Below are positions 1-8,772 of a stretch of DNA of 64,000 bases, piece after piece. Made by a program: the position numbers and the translations under genes. Positions within the stretch are counted from its first letter, which is position 1; the number at the start of each line of letters is the position of its first letter. The notes below the pieces were generated by a model. The model had not been told where the DNA came from. It made no database searches and saw only the letters and a list, made by a program, of their open reading frames with translations. Source of the DNA: Heyndrickxia sporothermodurans. Its GTDB lineage: Bacteria > Bacillota > Bacilli > Bacillales > Bacillaceae_C. The DNA is taken from the NCBI GenBank assembly GCA_018333075.1, contig BORH01000002.1, positions 310,001 through 374,000 of the forward strand, given 5' to 3'.

Positions 1-25
1 AAAGCTGATCTTCTGTTATTAACAC
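1..25 (-). CDS. 5' end of a gene running off the window
   Basis: A good ribosome binding site (AGGAGGA, about positions 33-40 on the minus strand) sits 8 bases before a GTG at 23-25. The codons then read M-L-I-T-E-D-Q-L to the edge of the window. Only eight residues are visible, so the product cannot be named. The call rests only on the RBS and start spacing. Confidence 0.35.
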
Positions 26-208
26 TGAAGTATTCCTCCTTAATTCATACATAAGAGCTACCAATTTCTATTTTCTCTTATTTTTTCTATTATTAACATT
101 ATTTCGAATCTAAGAAATACTTATTTTATATTATTGAGATGTATTCTTTACTTACTTTATGATATTTTTTGTAAGTACTGTTAATGACAGAATTACAGCT
201 TTTTAAAT

Positions 209-254
209 AAAAAAAAAGCCCAATATTTCGATTCGATTATCGAGATATTAGACT
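209..254 (-). terminator. Rho-independent terminator after the macro-domain gene
   Basis: On the minus strand a 14-bp stem with one mismatch and two wobbles (arms 241-254 and 217-230) is followed by a run of about ten T. It lies 60 bases past the macro-domain stop codon. Confidence 0.8.
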
Positions 255-311
255 CTACCTGATTACTTACATCTAATAAAATCATAAAAAACTAGACTTT
301 AACTATTGTTT

Positions 312-758
312 TTAATTAAATCTATACAAATGTAGTTTGGAACCAATAAAAACTTTTTCAATTATCCTATAGACTATATCCCAATCTCCACCAGCTAAAC
401 CACATCCAATACCATAGGGTAAAGCAATTGAACGATCTGTTTCATTGGCTTTATTTCTCAAACTAAAGAAAGCTTCTTCTAGTGCTTCATAATCCGTTTG
501 TCTTTTTCCTCTTCCATAATTAGCTTGACCAAAAATATTTGCGATTATTTTACCTTTAGAAGTTTTCACATATTGTACAGTACCTAATAAATTCATACCT
601 TGTTCTTTACAAAGCTGTTTATATTCTTCAAAAACAGTAGGATAATTCATTTTAATTTGTTTAGCCAATCCTGCTCCCATTACACCCTTACAATTTACTT
701 GATGTCCTATAATATCCTGTTGTGCTTGAAGAATATCGCCTTCGATTATTCTTATCAT
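312..758 (-). CDS. Macro-domain protein (ADP-ribose binding)
   Basis: The 148-residue product is one macro domain of the small Poa1p/TARG1-like class, which binds ADP-ribose or removes it from proteins, nucleic acids or small molecules. The N-terminus shows the typical I-x-GDIL segment (residues 5-9). HQVNCKGVMGAGLAKQI (about 19-35) matches the ligand-binding N-C-x-G-x-MG-x-GLA loop. PYGIGCGLAGGDW (about 113-125) matches the second binding loop. The gene stands alone with its own terminator, and I see no DarT toxin or sirtuin next to it, so the substrate is unknown. The fold assignment is secure. Confidence 0.88.
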   Translation of the reverse strand: MIRIIEGDILQAQQDIIGHQVNCKGVMGAGLAKQIKMNYPTVFEEYKQLCKEQGMNLLGTVQYVKTSKGKIIANIFGQANYGRGKRQTDYEALEEAFFSLRNKANETDRSIALPYGIGCGLAGGDWDIVYRIIEKVFIGSKLHLYRFN

Positions 759-938
759 TTTTTATTCCTCCACAAAAACACTTTGGTTTTTTCTAATAAA
801 AGTATGTTTTATGCATCAATTGAGGTGTTCTTCTGACGTTTTCTAAATAAGAAAAGGATAGCGAAATTTTATTAAAAAAATAGAATATTTGTTAGAAACA
901 TAGAAATAAATATACAAGTTACATATAAAATCGGCAAT

Positions 939-955
939 AAGAACCTGTCCCTTAA
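939..955. repeat. GGGACA/CCTGTCCC intergenic repeat, copy 1 (partial)
   Basis: GAACCTGTCCCTTAA at about 941-955 matches the better copies at 2384-2447 and 5857-5886. It ends at the stop codon of the gene that follows on the minus strand. Confidence 0.5.
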
Positions 956-2274
956 AGATCATTTAATAATACGATTTCTCCAGTTACAGCGTGGATGCCG
1001 TATTCACTATCTAGTTTTCCACATAAAATGAATTGTTGATTTTTGTCATCATATACATAGGTTGGTTTTAATTCAATCATGTGTTTTAAACGTTCATATG
1101 CAGTTTCCTTTTCTACTTTAATTGGATCAGTACGTTCATAGCTATCATACAATTCAATTAAAGGCATGTTGTCCATGTAATTATGTACCTTAAGAGTTTT
1201 TGATTCAATCATGATAAGTAGTTTTCTTTGGAATATTTGATTACTTTGTTCAAAACTCCTTAATGTCGCATAAATATATCCGTGATCCCGATGAAGTGTT
1301 CTAAGGACCCATTTCTCTGAGTCATTTGGATATACTTCACGTAAAAAATCGTCTACTAAGCTCTCACATTGTTTCTTTTCCACATCAGTTATTGGCATTG
1401 CATCTGGATGTGGTTCAGACGCTAGTGCTTGCTCAATAGTAATTTCTTTTTGAAAATTTAATGGAATTCTTTCAAATTTATTTTGTTGACAGCAATCCTG
1501 CCACTTCAAACGCTTATCGATTGTTATTTCTCTATTGCTTTTTAATAAATCAAAAGGGATTGTCGTACTCCCGTTATTGGTAATAAATATTTCTTCTATC
1601 CCGTATACAGGTATTAACTTCTGATCTTTTTCAGATGGAAATTCTATCAACTTCAATTGATTTAGTATGATAGATTTAACACTTTCAGGTTTTAGAGAAT
1701 AGTTTTCTATCTTTACCTGATCCTTAGTTGGGAATGGGTTATATACTGAATAATGAAGCAGTCTCCCTTTACTATCACATTCGATTTCTATTTGCCCTGA
1801 TGGAGATACGGAAGTTCCATTAATAACTGATTGAAAATGAACTCTATTCTTCTCCTCGGTCGTAAGTATAAATTGCTCACCAAATTTCAAACCAGTTTCC
1901 GCCTCAATAAACTTTACCGTCTCATCTAAACAAAACGATTTGAAGACGGGTTCGGTAACATACGTATTTCCTCCAACAAAAATAATGCTTTCGGTCTGAC
2001 CTGTATGAATATTTATTTCAATAGCTGCTGTACCTTCAGGGTTTAAATCCTCTTCTATACGTTCATTAATATGCTGAGGAAACCATTCCATTGATAGATG
2101 GTATTCGGTTTCATTGTAAATATTTATCCTTCGGTATATATGGTACTCATATAAATGATAGTTTGTTAAATTATATTTTTCCTTAGTACGATTAACTATT
2201 TCTTTTATCTTCGTATGAATATGAATTACCTCCTTAACTATTTCAAAAAATGAAAATCTATCCTTATTATACAT
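952..2274 (-). CDS. Conserved hypothetical protein, PepSY/YcdB-like repeats suspected
   Basis: The product has up to 440 residues, no signal peptide and no membrane segment. It is acidic and rich in aromatic residues. Two parts (AAIEINIHTGQT near residue 85 and HAVTGEIVLLN at the C-terminus) resemble the 'd-x-x-TGei' strand of PepSY and YcdB/YcdC-type domains, which is only suggestive. The ATG at 2274 has no ribosome binding site. A strong AAGGAGG lies inside the frame at 2229-2235, and the codon 8 bases after it is ATT (2218-2220), so the true start may be a rare ATT about 18 codons in. Copies of the GGGACA repeat flank the gene on both sides. Function unknown. Confidence 0.65.
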   Translation of the reverse strand: MYNKDRFSFFEIVKEVIHIHTKIKEIVNRTKEKYNLTNYHLYEYHIYRRINIYNETEYHLSMEWFPQHINERIEEDLNPEGTAAIEINIHTGQTESIIFVGGNTYVTEPVFKSFCLDETVKFIEAETGLKFGEQFILTTEEKNRVHFQSVINGTSVSPSGQIEIECDSKGRLLHYSVYNPFPTKDQVKIENYSLKPESVKSIILNQLKLIEFPSEKDQKLIPVYGIEEIFITNNGSTTIPFDLLKSNREITIDKRLKWQDCCQQNKFERIPLNFQKEITIEQALASEPHPDAMPITDVEKKQCESLVDDFLREVYPNDSEKWVLRTLHRDHGYIYATLRSFEQSNQIFQRKLLIMIESKTLKVHNYMDNMPLIELYDSYERTDPIKVEKETAYERLKHMIELKPTYVYDDKNQQFILCGKLDSEYGIHAVTGEIVLLNDL

Positions 2275-2383
2275 TATTTAGGACGATGCCATTTCACCAT
2301 ATTACGATCAAACAAAGAGAGAGTAAAACTGCCAGCTACTACTAACTGAAAAGGTAGTTAATTATGTAATCATTGAAATAAAA

Positions 2384-2447
2384 CTGGGACAACGAACCTG
2401 TCCCCCTGTCCCTATAAAATATAACTGAGACAAGGGAACTGTCCCTA
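2384..2447. repeat. GGGACA/CCTGTCCC intergenic repeat, copy 2 (tandem)
   Basis: Two adjacent versions, GGGACAACGAACCTGTCCC at about 2385-2403 and GACAAGGGAACTGTCCC at about 2429-2445, sit between two minus-strand genes. The arms are complementary (GGGACA with TGTCCC). It may act as a weak hairpin, but no U-tract makes it a clear terminator. Confidence 0.6.
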
Positions 2448-5400
2448 AAGCATTAGGATTTCGCGGATGTCGTCTTCGGTTAGGGTTGAGGATGCTTTTT
2501 CTTTTGTGTCGACGATTTCTGTTATTAGATGTCGTTTTTTTTCTTGTAGTTCGTTCATTTTTTCTTCGATAGTGCCTCGGGCGACGAGCTTGATTACTTG
2601 TACGGTGTTTTGTTGTCCTATGCGATAGGCACGGTCAGCTGCTTGGTTTTCAACAGCTGGGTTCCACCACGTATCATAAAGGATGACCGTATCAGCACCG
2701 GTTAAGTTTAGTCCAGTTCCCCCTGCTTTTAATGAAATAAGAAATAGATTACGTTCACCGCTATTAAATCGATTGCAAATTTCAATCCGTTCCTCAGAAG
2801 GTGTTTGTCCATCCAAATAAAAATATGGAAGTCCTTGCATTATGAGTTCTCTTCCAATTAAATCAAGCATTTTTGTAAATTGGGAAAATATAAGTACCCT
2901 TCTACCTGATAGTTGGGCTTCCTTTATTATTTGTAAAAGTTGTTGGAATTTAGCCGAACCACCTTTATAACCTTCAACAAATAGCGCTGGATGACAGCAA
3001 ATTTGCCGCAGCCTTGTTAACCCTGCTAAAATACGTATTCTATTTTTTCGAATGGTATCCCGATCTAAATGTTTTAATGTATCGTGTCTTAGCTTTGCCA
3101 AATACGCAGCATACAGCTTTTTTTGATCGGGAAGTAAGTCAACTGAATCGGTTGACTCAATTTTTTCAGGCAGCTCCGATAAAACATCCTCTTTTAATCT
3201 TCGAAGCAAAAAAGGTTGTACCCTTCGCGAAATGGTTTTCTTTGTTAAGTTGCTGAATTCTTTTAGTCCAAGAAATAGTTCGGGGAACACAACATAAAAA
3301 ATGGACCAGAGTTCCTCTAATGAATTTTCAATTGGTGTCCCTGTCAAGGCGAATCGATGCTTGGCATGAATCTTTTTCACTGCTTTCGCTGTTTGTGTTA
3401 TTGGATTTTTAAATGCCTGTGCCTCGTCAAAAAAAACCGTATGAAAGCTTTGTTTTTCATACCATTTAATATCTCTACGCATCAGAGGATAAGAAGTAAT
3501 TATTACATCAGTATGTAAAGCTTCCTTTTGTAATCGACTTCTTTCTTTCTGACTACCATCAATGACTACTGCTTGAACATCTGGTGCAAATTTCATCAGC
3601 TCATTAAGCCAATTATACGTTAGTGACGATGGACAAATAATTAAAGCTGGTCGTTTTTTATTTCGAATATCATTAAGGACTGAAACTATATAGGCTATAC
3701 TTTGTAATGTTTTTCCAAGTCCCATATCATCTGCAAGAATTCCCCCAAATCCAAAATGAGCTAATGTTTTTATCCACCGATAGCCGCGTTTTTGATACTC
3801 TCTCATGATAGATTCTAAATTTACCGGTACATCAAACTCCATACTTCCTGGATTTTTTAACGTCTCTAAAAACTGGCGGAAGGATGACTCGATTAAAAAC
3901 GTCCCTTCCTTCATTGAATCTAGATAAGGAATAGCTTTAATAATAGGAAGTTCAAAGCTACCTTCCCAATCTTCATTTTGAATAGGTACTGCTTTAAAAA
4001 AACGTTTAATCTCTTCAAGTTCTTTAGTCTCTAAGGAAAGGAGTGAACCATCCCGTAAGCGATAATATTTTCTTTTTTCCTCTAGCGCAATTAAAATATC
4101 ACGAATATGCTTTTCTGGAATCCCATCCATTTCAAAGGTAAATTCTAGCCAATTCATCCGTTCTTTTTTTAGCTTCACCCTAATTTGTGGACGATTATTT
4201 CCTTTTGATATTCGATTTCTTACCGCTGTTGTAGCATACACTTGTACAAGCTTTTGCAATTTCGGTAAAACATGATATAGAAATTCATATTCTAATTCCT
4301 CATTATGTAAAAAATATCCCTCTTCTGTCTTCGTAAACGAGCTTTGATCCATTAGCTGGAGAATTTCCTCTTCCTTCTCTACATCTCTAATAATCATGGA
4401 GCCTGTAAGAAATTCTCTATTTTCTATCGGATTAATAACCATATTTTCATAATGGAATTCAAGCCCCGCAAGTAAACGATTCCTCACACGATCTAAGTAG
4501 AGCTTCGCTTTTAAAGGGGCTTTTCGAAAATGCTCTGCCATCGTTCCATTGATATGAACCTCACCCAGTTTCCTTAAACCTGGAACAACTTTTTCAATAA
4601 ACAAATGGATTTGATTGTTAGAAAAAGATACTTGGTACGTTTTTGAATCATCAAGCATTTTTTTTAGATCAAACAGACGATTGCTTTCTTCGCTTTTTAA
4701 TTGAATCCATTTTCCATCTGCAAAAACTGAATGATAGGGATGAAATATGACAATACGATTCAAGCCAGAAACCTGTAACCGATACTCTTTCCTTTCAGCT
4801 CCTGAGAGATCGAATTGTAAAGGCAGCCTTTCCTCGGAAATACGGAGTCCATCTACCATTTTTCCGTTAATCTCAAGCTTTACAGAAGAAGCATTTACTA
4901 ATAGAGGAACAAGTCTTCCCCATGATGATGGAGGAATAAGAATCATGTCATCACTAATTGTGTAAGTCAATTGGTTATTGTGTTCTGTAATAAATACTTT
5001 TTCATCTTGAACGACTTGAATTAGCTCCTGAATTACTGCATCCGTATTTGTTTGAAAGCAATATATACTTGGATCATATGTAAAAAAATTCGTAAGTGAG
5101 TATGTCTCACCCTTTTTCACTTGTATTAGAAATTCCCTAAGGTTCGGGATATTTCTTGAAGCAATTTTCATTTGAATTCCCATCAGATACCCACGTCCAC
5201 TTTCAATTGGTCGACAAAGGAATTGCGCATCTAATAATTGACGATTTTCAAAATGCAATTGATGACTGCTTGATCGTTTTGAACGATCATTAAAAATATT
5301 CAACAAGCCTTCAGTTAAGGGATTATTTGAATCGGATTGTGGTTCCATTACTGTAATAGTTGGTTTTCCCTTTCGCTGATGTTCTGCAATTGCCATTAGG

Positions 5401-5651
5401 ACAGCCGCTATATGCTGGCAGTCCTTTTGAAAAGATGCCAATATAGGGCAACTGCACTTCGTGTATAAATTACCGTTTTCTTCCTTAATAAGGACGATAA
5501 AATCCTCGGTCCCTTTAACAATTGCTTCACATCTATTCAATTGTAATTGTTGAAGTGATACTTTATTTGCACGAAAAAATGCTTCACCCCTTTTAAAGGA
5601 GATCATTCCGCATCGATCGTGTATGATTTTATTAGTAATTCTTAAATTCAA
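2445..5651 (-). CDS. SWIM zinc-finger SNF2-family DEAD-like ATPase/helicase
   Basis: The product is a large Swi2/Snf2-type ATPase that would translocate on double-stranded DNA. The N-terminal SWIM zinc finger (C-S-C then C-Q-H, about residues 65-80) is followed by a bacterial SNF2-associated region. The helicase core begins near residue 620. Motif I is DDMGLGKT (about 640), motif II is DEAQ (about 741), TGTPIENS follows, and the C-terminal lobe has GGTGLNL and ADRAYRIGQ. I chose the TTG at 5651 because AAGGAGT lies just upstream. An ATG at 5684 is in frame but has no RBS. This gives 1068 residues. The gene stands alone. In vivo role is unproven. Confidence 0.92.
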   Translation of the reverse strand: MNLRITNKIIHDRCGMISFKRGEAFFRANKVSLQQLQLNRCEAIVKGTEDFIVLIKEENGNLYTKCSCPILASFQKDCQHIAAVLMAIAEHQRKGKPTITVMEPQSDSNNPLTEGLLNIFNDRSKRSSSHQLHFENRQLLDAQFLCRPIESGRGYLMGIQMKIASRNIPNLREFLIQVKKGETYSLTNFFTYDPSIYCFQTNTDAVIQELIQVVQDEKVFITEHNNQLTYTISDDMILIPPSSWGRLVPLLVNASSVKLEINGKMVDGLRISEERLPLQFDLSGAERKEYRLQVSGLNRIVIFHPYHSVFADGKWIQLKSEESNRLFDLKKMLDDSKTYQVSFSNNQIHLFIEKVVPGLRKLGEVHINGTMAEHFRKAPLKAKLYLDRVRNRLLAGLEFHYENMVINPIENREFLTGSMIIRDVEKEEEILQLMDQSSFTKTEEGYFLHNEELEYEFLYHVLPKLQKLVQVYATTAVRNRISKGNNRPQIRVKLKKERMNWLEFTFEMDGIPEKHIRDILIALEEKRKYYRLRDGSLLSLETKELEEIKRFFKAVPIQNEDWEGSFELPIIKAIPYLDSMKEGTFLIESSFRQFLETLKNPGSMEFDVPVNLESIMREYQKRGYRWIKTLAHFGFGGILADDMGLGKTLQSIAYIVSVLNDIRNKKRPALIICPSSLTYNWLNELMKFAPDVQAVVIDGSQKERSRLQKEALHTDVIITSYPLMRRDIKWYEKQSFHTVFFDEAQAFKNPITQTAKAVKKIHAKHRFALTGTPIENSLEELWSIFYVVFPELFLGLKEFSNLTKKTISRRVQPFLLRRLKEDVLSELPEKIESTDSVDLLPDQKKLYAAYLAKLRHDTLKHLDRDTIRKNRIRILAGLTRLRQICCHPALFVEGYKGGSAKFQQLLQIIKEAQLSGRRVLIFSQFTKMLDLIGRELIMQGLPYFYLDGQTPSEERIEICNRFNSGERNLFLISLKAGGTGLNLTGADTVILYDTWWNPAVENQAADRAYRIGQQNTVQVIKLVARGTIEEKMNELQEKKRHLITEIVDTKEKASSTLTEDDIREILML

Positions 5652-5746
5652 GGGTCTTACTCCTTTCTTGAGGAACCTATCCAAACCAAGAAACGATTTA
5701 TCTGTTTAACTATTTTATAATAGATAGTGGAATGATACCAATGGTT

Positions 5747-5832
5747 TGGCCGACATATTCCGGCAATTGACCGATATATTAGTGAAGGTGACCGATATTT
5801 ACAACTATTTGCCCGATATATTGATGAAAAGC
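5747..5832. repeat. Degenerate 21-bp tandem repeat (CCGATATATT units)
   Basis: Four units of about 21 bases carry CCGA(C/T)ATATT, at roughly 5749, 5770, 5791 and 5812. Read on the plus strand they give seven-residue repeats of the type T-D-I-L-x-x-x. No good RBS precedes the small open frame, so I treat it as intergenic repeat DNA rather than a gene. Confidence 0.7.
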
Positions 5833-5856
5833 ATAAATTTTTGGGGAATTCATTTG

Positions 5857-5886
5857 GTGGGACAGAGGGTCAGGTTCCTCGTCCCA
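5857..5886. repeat. GGGACA/CCTGTCCC intergenic repeat, copy 3
   Basis: TGGGACAGAGGGTCAGG followed by TTCCTCGTCCCA forms an imperfect inverted repeat. It matches copy 2 and directly follows the 21-bp tandem repeat. Confidence 0.65.
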
Positions 5887-5987
5887 TTTCTAAAGGAAAA
5901 TAAAACGCTGATGCAAAAATGTGGGTTTTAGGGTGTAGGTGGATAAAACACATCTATTTTTCTGACATTTATACGCAATACAACTAC

Positions 5988-6031
5988 AATAAGGATGCAA
6001 CATATGATTTTTTGCATCCTTATTGTTTTTT
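5988..6031 (+). terminator. Strong hairpin with a plus-strand T run
   Basis: A perfect 13-bp stem (AATAAGGATGCAA, 5988-6000, with 6012-6024) is followed by six T on the plus strand. No convincing plus-strand gene precedes it. It lies about 85 bases past folE and could also stop minus-strand transcripts, though with a poor U-tract. Confidence 0.6.
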
Positions 6032-6110
6032 AAATGAATCGTAACATAAATGATATGGCTAAATTCTAATTCTTTGATTATTCTTCATAACTACATACAA
6101 AATCCTACCC

Positions 6111-6713
6111 CTATTTCATTTGTATTGTGGTAAGTATTTGGTTTTTATCGATTTCTCCAATTATTGCAGTGGTAATTGTGGATGAGTTATGCTTTTTCAC
6201 TCCACGTACTTTCATACAGTAGTGTTCGGCATTAATTAACACGAATACTCCCTTTGCATGTAATTGTTCAAATAAATAGTTGGCCACCTGATTAGTTAAG
6301 CGCTCTTGTATTTGTGGACGAGAGGCAAAGTAGTCTAATACTCTTGCACCTTTAGATAAGCCCATTACTTGATCACCTGGTAAATATGCGATAGTCACTG
6401 TTCCAACAAATGGTTGAAAATGGTGCTCACATAAAGAACTGAATGGGATACCCTCTATAATGACTAAATCTCTTGATGAACTGTCATCTAATGGAAATGT
6501 TGTAATTTCCGGAGGCTTTGAAAATAATCCGTTACAAGTTTCGTTTACGAGCATTTTTGCAACTCTTTGAGGTGTGTCTTTTATAGATGGATCATTCAAA
6601 TCCAACCCTAGATCTTCTATTATCCTAGCAAAATGATTTGCAATTGATTGCCGTTTTCCTTCTAAATCTAATTCTCTATGTTTATCTACATCTACTTGAT
6701 AATTTTTACTCAT
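6111..6713 (-). CDS. folE: GTP cyclohydrolase I in the queuosine operon
   Basis: FolE converts GTP to 7,8-dihydroneopterin triphosphate, the first step of both folate and preQ0/queuosine synthesis, and this metabolite is the QueD substrate. The 200-residue product shows the zinc and active-site segments L-C-E-H-H-F-Q-P-F (about 93-101) and E-H-Y-C-M-K-V-R-G (about 162-170). It lacks the QueF nitrile-reductase motif. The ATG at 6713 follows GAGGAG, one base after the queE stop codon. A longer frame to 6773 would run deep into queE and is less likely. Its place as last gene of queC-D-E suggests co-regulation by preQ1. Confidence 0.93.
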   Translation of the reverse strand: MSKNYQVDVDKHRELDLEGKRQSIANHFARIIEDLGLDLNDPSIKDTPQRVAKMLVNETCNGLFSKPPEITTFPLDDSSSRDLVIIEGIPFSSLCEHHFQPFVGTVTIAYLPGDQVMGLSKGARVLDYFASRPQIQERLTNQVANYLFEQLHAKGVFVLINAEHYCMKVRGVKKHNSSTITTAIIGEIDKNQILTTIQMK

Positions 6714-6714
6714 C

Positions 6715-7434
6715 CTATACTCCTCGCTTATTTGCCCATACCAATGCATGCAGCTGAGGTAGGGCTCGAACATTATTCATTTCTGGATCCTCTATTACTT
6801 TATTCCATAGCCAATCAAGAGATTGTAATAAACGGGAGGAGATATCCCCTTCCACATATGGATTTGCATTTCCTACAGATACATAAAAATCAATGCCCGG
6901 AAAACGTTTGTGAATCATCTTAGCATAGTCAAAATCTTCATCATTAAAAATAACGACTTTCAAACTTATTTTCGTAGGATCTAATAATTGAATGATTTGA
7001 TCTAAAATCGAAAGATCCGTTTTCATACCACTGCTAGGTGGCTTTGGACTAATTGTTAAATCATCAACAAGAACAAACCAATCTTGCCATCTGCTCCCTT
7101 GTGTCTCTAACCCCACTTTGCAATCATTCGCATGAACTAAATCGATAAATTCTGACATTGACTGACCAATTAATGCGGGATTTCCCCCACTTATTGTCAC
7201 ATGGCTAAAATTATCGCCACCTAATTGCATTAATTCCTGAAACATTTCTGTCGGAGTTAGTAATCTGATGCTTTCTTTTTCAGACCCATCCCAAGTAAAA
7301 GCAGAATCACACCAGGAACATCGGTAATCACAGCCAGCAGTACGTACGAACATAGTTTTCTTTCCAATCACCATGCCTTCACCTTGAATGGTAGGACCAA
7401 ATAATTCTATAACAGGTATTTTTCCACTACTCAT
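6715..7434 (-). CDS. queE: 7-carboxy-7-deazaguanine synthase
   Basis: QueE is a radical SAM enzyme that contracts 6-carboxytetrahydropterin to 7-carboxy-7-deazaguanine. The Fe-S cluster motif is the expected C-x3-C-x2-C, seen as C-D-Y-R-C-S-W-C-D (about residues 35-43). It is preceded by the substrate-binding G-P-T-I-Q-G-E-G segment (about 13-20). The 239-residue length is normal for Bacillus QueE. Its ATG overlaps the queD stop (ATGA), which indicates translational coupling. Confidence 0.95.
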   Translation of the reverse strand: MSSGKIPVIELFGPTIQGEGMVIGKKTMFVRTAGCDYRCSWCDSAFTWDGSEKESIRLLTPTEMFQELMQLGGDNFSHVTISGGNPALIGQSMSEFIDLVHANDCKVGLETQGSRWQDWFVLVDDLTISPKPPSSGMKTDLSILDQIIQLLDPTKISLKVVIFNDEDFDYAKMIHKRFPGIDFYVSVGNANPYVEGDISSRLLQSLDWLWNKVIEDPEMNNVRALPQLHALVWANKRGV

Positions 7435-7865
7435 GACTGAAAACTCTCCTTAACTTTAGGTCGATAAACAACATAGGATGTAGGTGTTTCACGAACGATT
7501 ACTTGGACGCATCTTGGTTGATTCGCTAATCCTTTTAGATATTGTACAACTACTTCATATATCGTTTGTGCCATTACCTCAGTTGAAGGAGGAACTTCCT
7601 TAAATTCAGGAAAATGATTTAATAATTGATGATCATACTTCCCATGAACGATTTTTTTTAAGTCGCTAAAGTTCACTAACATTCCCATATCATCTAGTTC
7701 ATTTCCTACAATCGTTAAATTAACAAAATATGTATGCCCATGTGTAAAAGCACACTTCCCAGCCTTTTCATTAGGAATATAATGTGCCGCAGAAAAATTC
7801 ATATCCTTGTTTAACTCGAATGGATATGAATGTGGGAATGGCTGTGGGTAAAACTGTTGTAACAT
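7431..7865 (-). CDS. queD: 6-carboxy-5,6,7,8-tetrahydropterin synthase
   Basis: QueD turns dihydroneopterin triphosphate into 6-carboxytetrahydropterin. The zinc-binding histidines are visible in AAHYIP and H-G-H-T-Y. The chosen start (7865) reads M-L-Q-Q-F-Y-P-Q, has GGAG eight bases upstream and agrees with the usual QueD N-terminus. An ATG eight codons earlier (7889) directly follows the queC stop but lacks a ribosome binding site. The C-terminal T-P-T-S segment fits the family. It lies between queC and queE in one operon. Confidence 0.94.
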   Translation of the reverse strand: MLQQFYPQPFPHSYPFELNKDMNFSAAHYIPNEKAGKCAFTHGHTYFVNLTIVGNELDDMGMLVNFSDLKKIVHGKYDHQLLNHFPEFKEVPPSTEVMAQTIYEVVVQYLKGLANQPRCVQVIVRETPTSYVVYRPKVKESFQS

Positions 7866-7889
7866 ATCATCAGCTCCAATTATTTTCAT

Positions 7890-8543
7890 TCATTTTCGTG
7901 TACTTAAATAATCTTCAAGTCCCCTTTTTCTTAATTTACATGCTGGACATTCTCCACAACCATCAGCGATGATTCCGTTATAACAAGTCAATGTTTTTTC
8001 ACGGACGAAATCAAAGGAGCCAAGATCATCAGCAAGCTTCCAAGTTTCTGCTTTATTAAGCCACATCAATGGAGTATGGATAACAAACCCCTCATCCATC
8101 GAAAGGTTCAAGGTGACATTTAATGATTTTATAAAGATATCACGGCAATCAGGATAACCGCTAAAATCTGTTTCACATACACCAGTTACAATATGCTTCG
8201 CCCCTACCTGGCTTGCTAATATTCCTGCAAAAGAAAGGAATAATAGATTTCTTCCTGGAACAAAGGTTGAAGGAAGCTCTCCATCTACCCCATCTTTTAC
8301 GTCAATATCGTTCCTGGTTAAAGCATTGGGAGCCAATTGATTTAATAAGTCCATATCTAAAATATGATGCTTAATCCCTAGCTCACTAGTAATCTTTTTA
8401 GCACATTCGATTTCTGTTTTGTGTCTTTGATTATAATCAAACGTTACTGCGATTACTTCCTGAAATCGTCGTAATGACCAAAATAAACAGGTACTACTAT
8501 CCTGTCCACCACTAAATACAACAACCGCTTTTTCTTTTTTCAA
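7890..8543 (-). CDS. queC: 7-cyano-7-deazaguanine (preQ0) synthase
   Basis: QueC uses ATP and ammonia to convert 7-carboxy-7-deazaguanine to preQ0. The PP-loop S-G-G-Q-D-S-S-T is at residues 11-18. The C-terminal zinc site C-x8-C-G-E-C-P-A-C is near residues 186-201. Length (217) is typical. Translation starts at a TTG (8543) preceded by AAAGGAG at normal spacing. It is the first gene of the operon and lies downstream of the preQ1-I aptamer and its terminator hairpins. Confidence 0.95.
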   Translation of the reverse strand: MKKEKAVVVFSGGQDSSTCLFWSLRRFQEVIAVTFDYNQRHKTEIECAKKITSELGIKHHILDMDLLNQLAPNALTRNDIDVKDGVDGELPSTFVPGRNLLFLSFAGILASQVGAKHIVTGVCETDFSGYPDCRDIFIKSLNVTLNLSMDEGFVIHTPLMWLNKAETWKLADDLGSFDFVREKTLTCYNGIIADGCGECPACKLRKRGLEDYLSTRK

Positions 8544-8568
8544 GTTTAAAACTCCTTTTTATTTGTTG

Positions 8569-8612
8569 TAGTTGGATATACTTTCCAATAAACAGGACTT
8601 ACAGGTCAACTA
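8569..8612 (-). promoter_or_regulatory. Hairpin just upstream of the queC ribosome binding site
   Basis: TAGTTG and CAACTA arms (8569-8574 and 8607-8612) enclose the segment between the last terminator and the queC RBS. The stem is short and may have no function. Confidence 0.3.
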
Positions 8613-8615
8613 CCC

Positions 8616-8678
8616 AAAAAAAAGGTAGGTGATCCCTGCTGTATCCCTAAAAAGAAACTTTGCAGAAATCAACCTACC
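8616..8678 (-). terminator. Third terminator-like hairpin in the que leader
   Basis: On the minus strand GGTAGGT pairs with ACCTACC. The stem extends inward through GAT/ATC and CTGC/GCAG with small mismatches, and eight T follow (8616-8623). It is the last of three possible stops before queC. Confidence 0.7.
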
Positions 8679-8697
8679 CTCAATTAAATAAAAAATA

Positions 8698-8732
8698 TAA
8701 AAAAGGCTTTGTTAATCATCATTAACATAGCC
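8698..8732 (-). terminator. Second terminator hairpin in the que leader
   Basis: GGCTATGTTAA pairs with TTAACAAAGCC (8705-8732) around a 6-base loop, and a T-rich run follows. It is the most regular of the three hairpins. Confidence 0.8.
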
Positions 8733-8735
8733 AAA

Positions 8736-8769
8736 TAAAAAAACAGTACAACTAAAAAAACGTACTGTC
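8736..8769 (-). terminator. Riboswitch expression-platform terminator
   Basis: ACAGTAC (8762-8768) pairs with GTACTGT (8743-8749), followed by seven T. It lies directly after the preQ1 aptamer. The loop contains TTAGTT (8749-8754), complementary to AACTAA at the aptamer's 3' end. Pairing of those two would trap the upstream terminator arm in a loop, giving a plausible antiterminator. Confidence 0.75.
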
Positions 8770-8772
8770 TCA

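Noticed and set aside
6111-6773. Longer FolE starting at 6773
   Set aside because: Would overlap queE by about 60 bases. The ATG at 6713 has a proper RBS and normal spacing.
8616-8678. A second riboswitch class at the third que hairpin
   Set aside because: No match to preQ1-II, preQ1-III or another aptamer that I know. It reads as a plain terminator.
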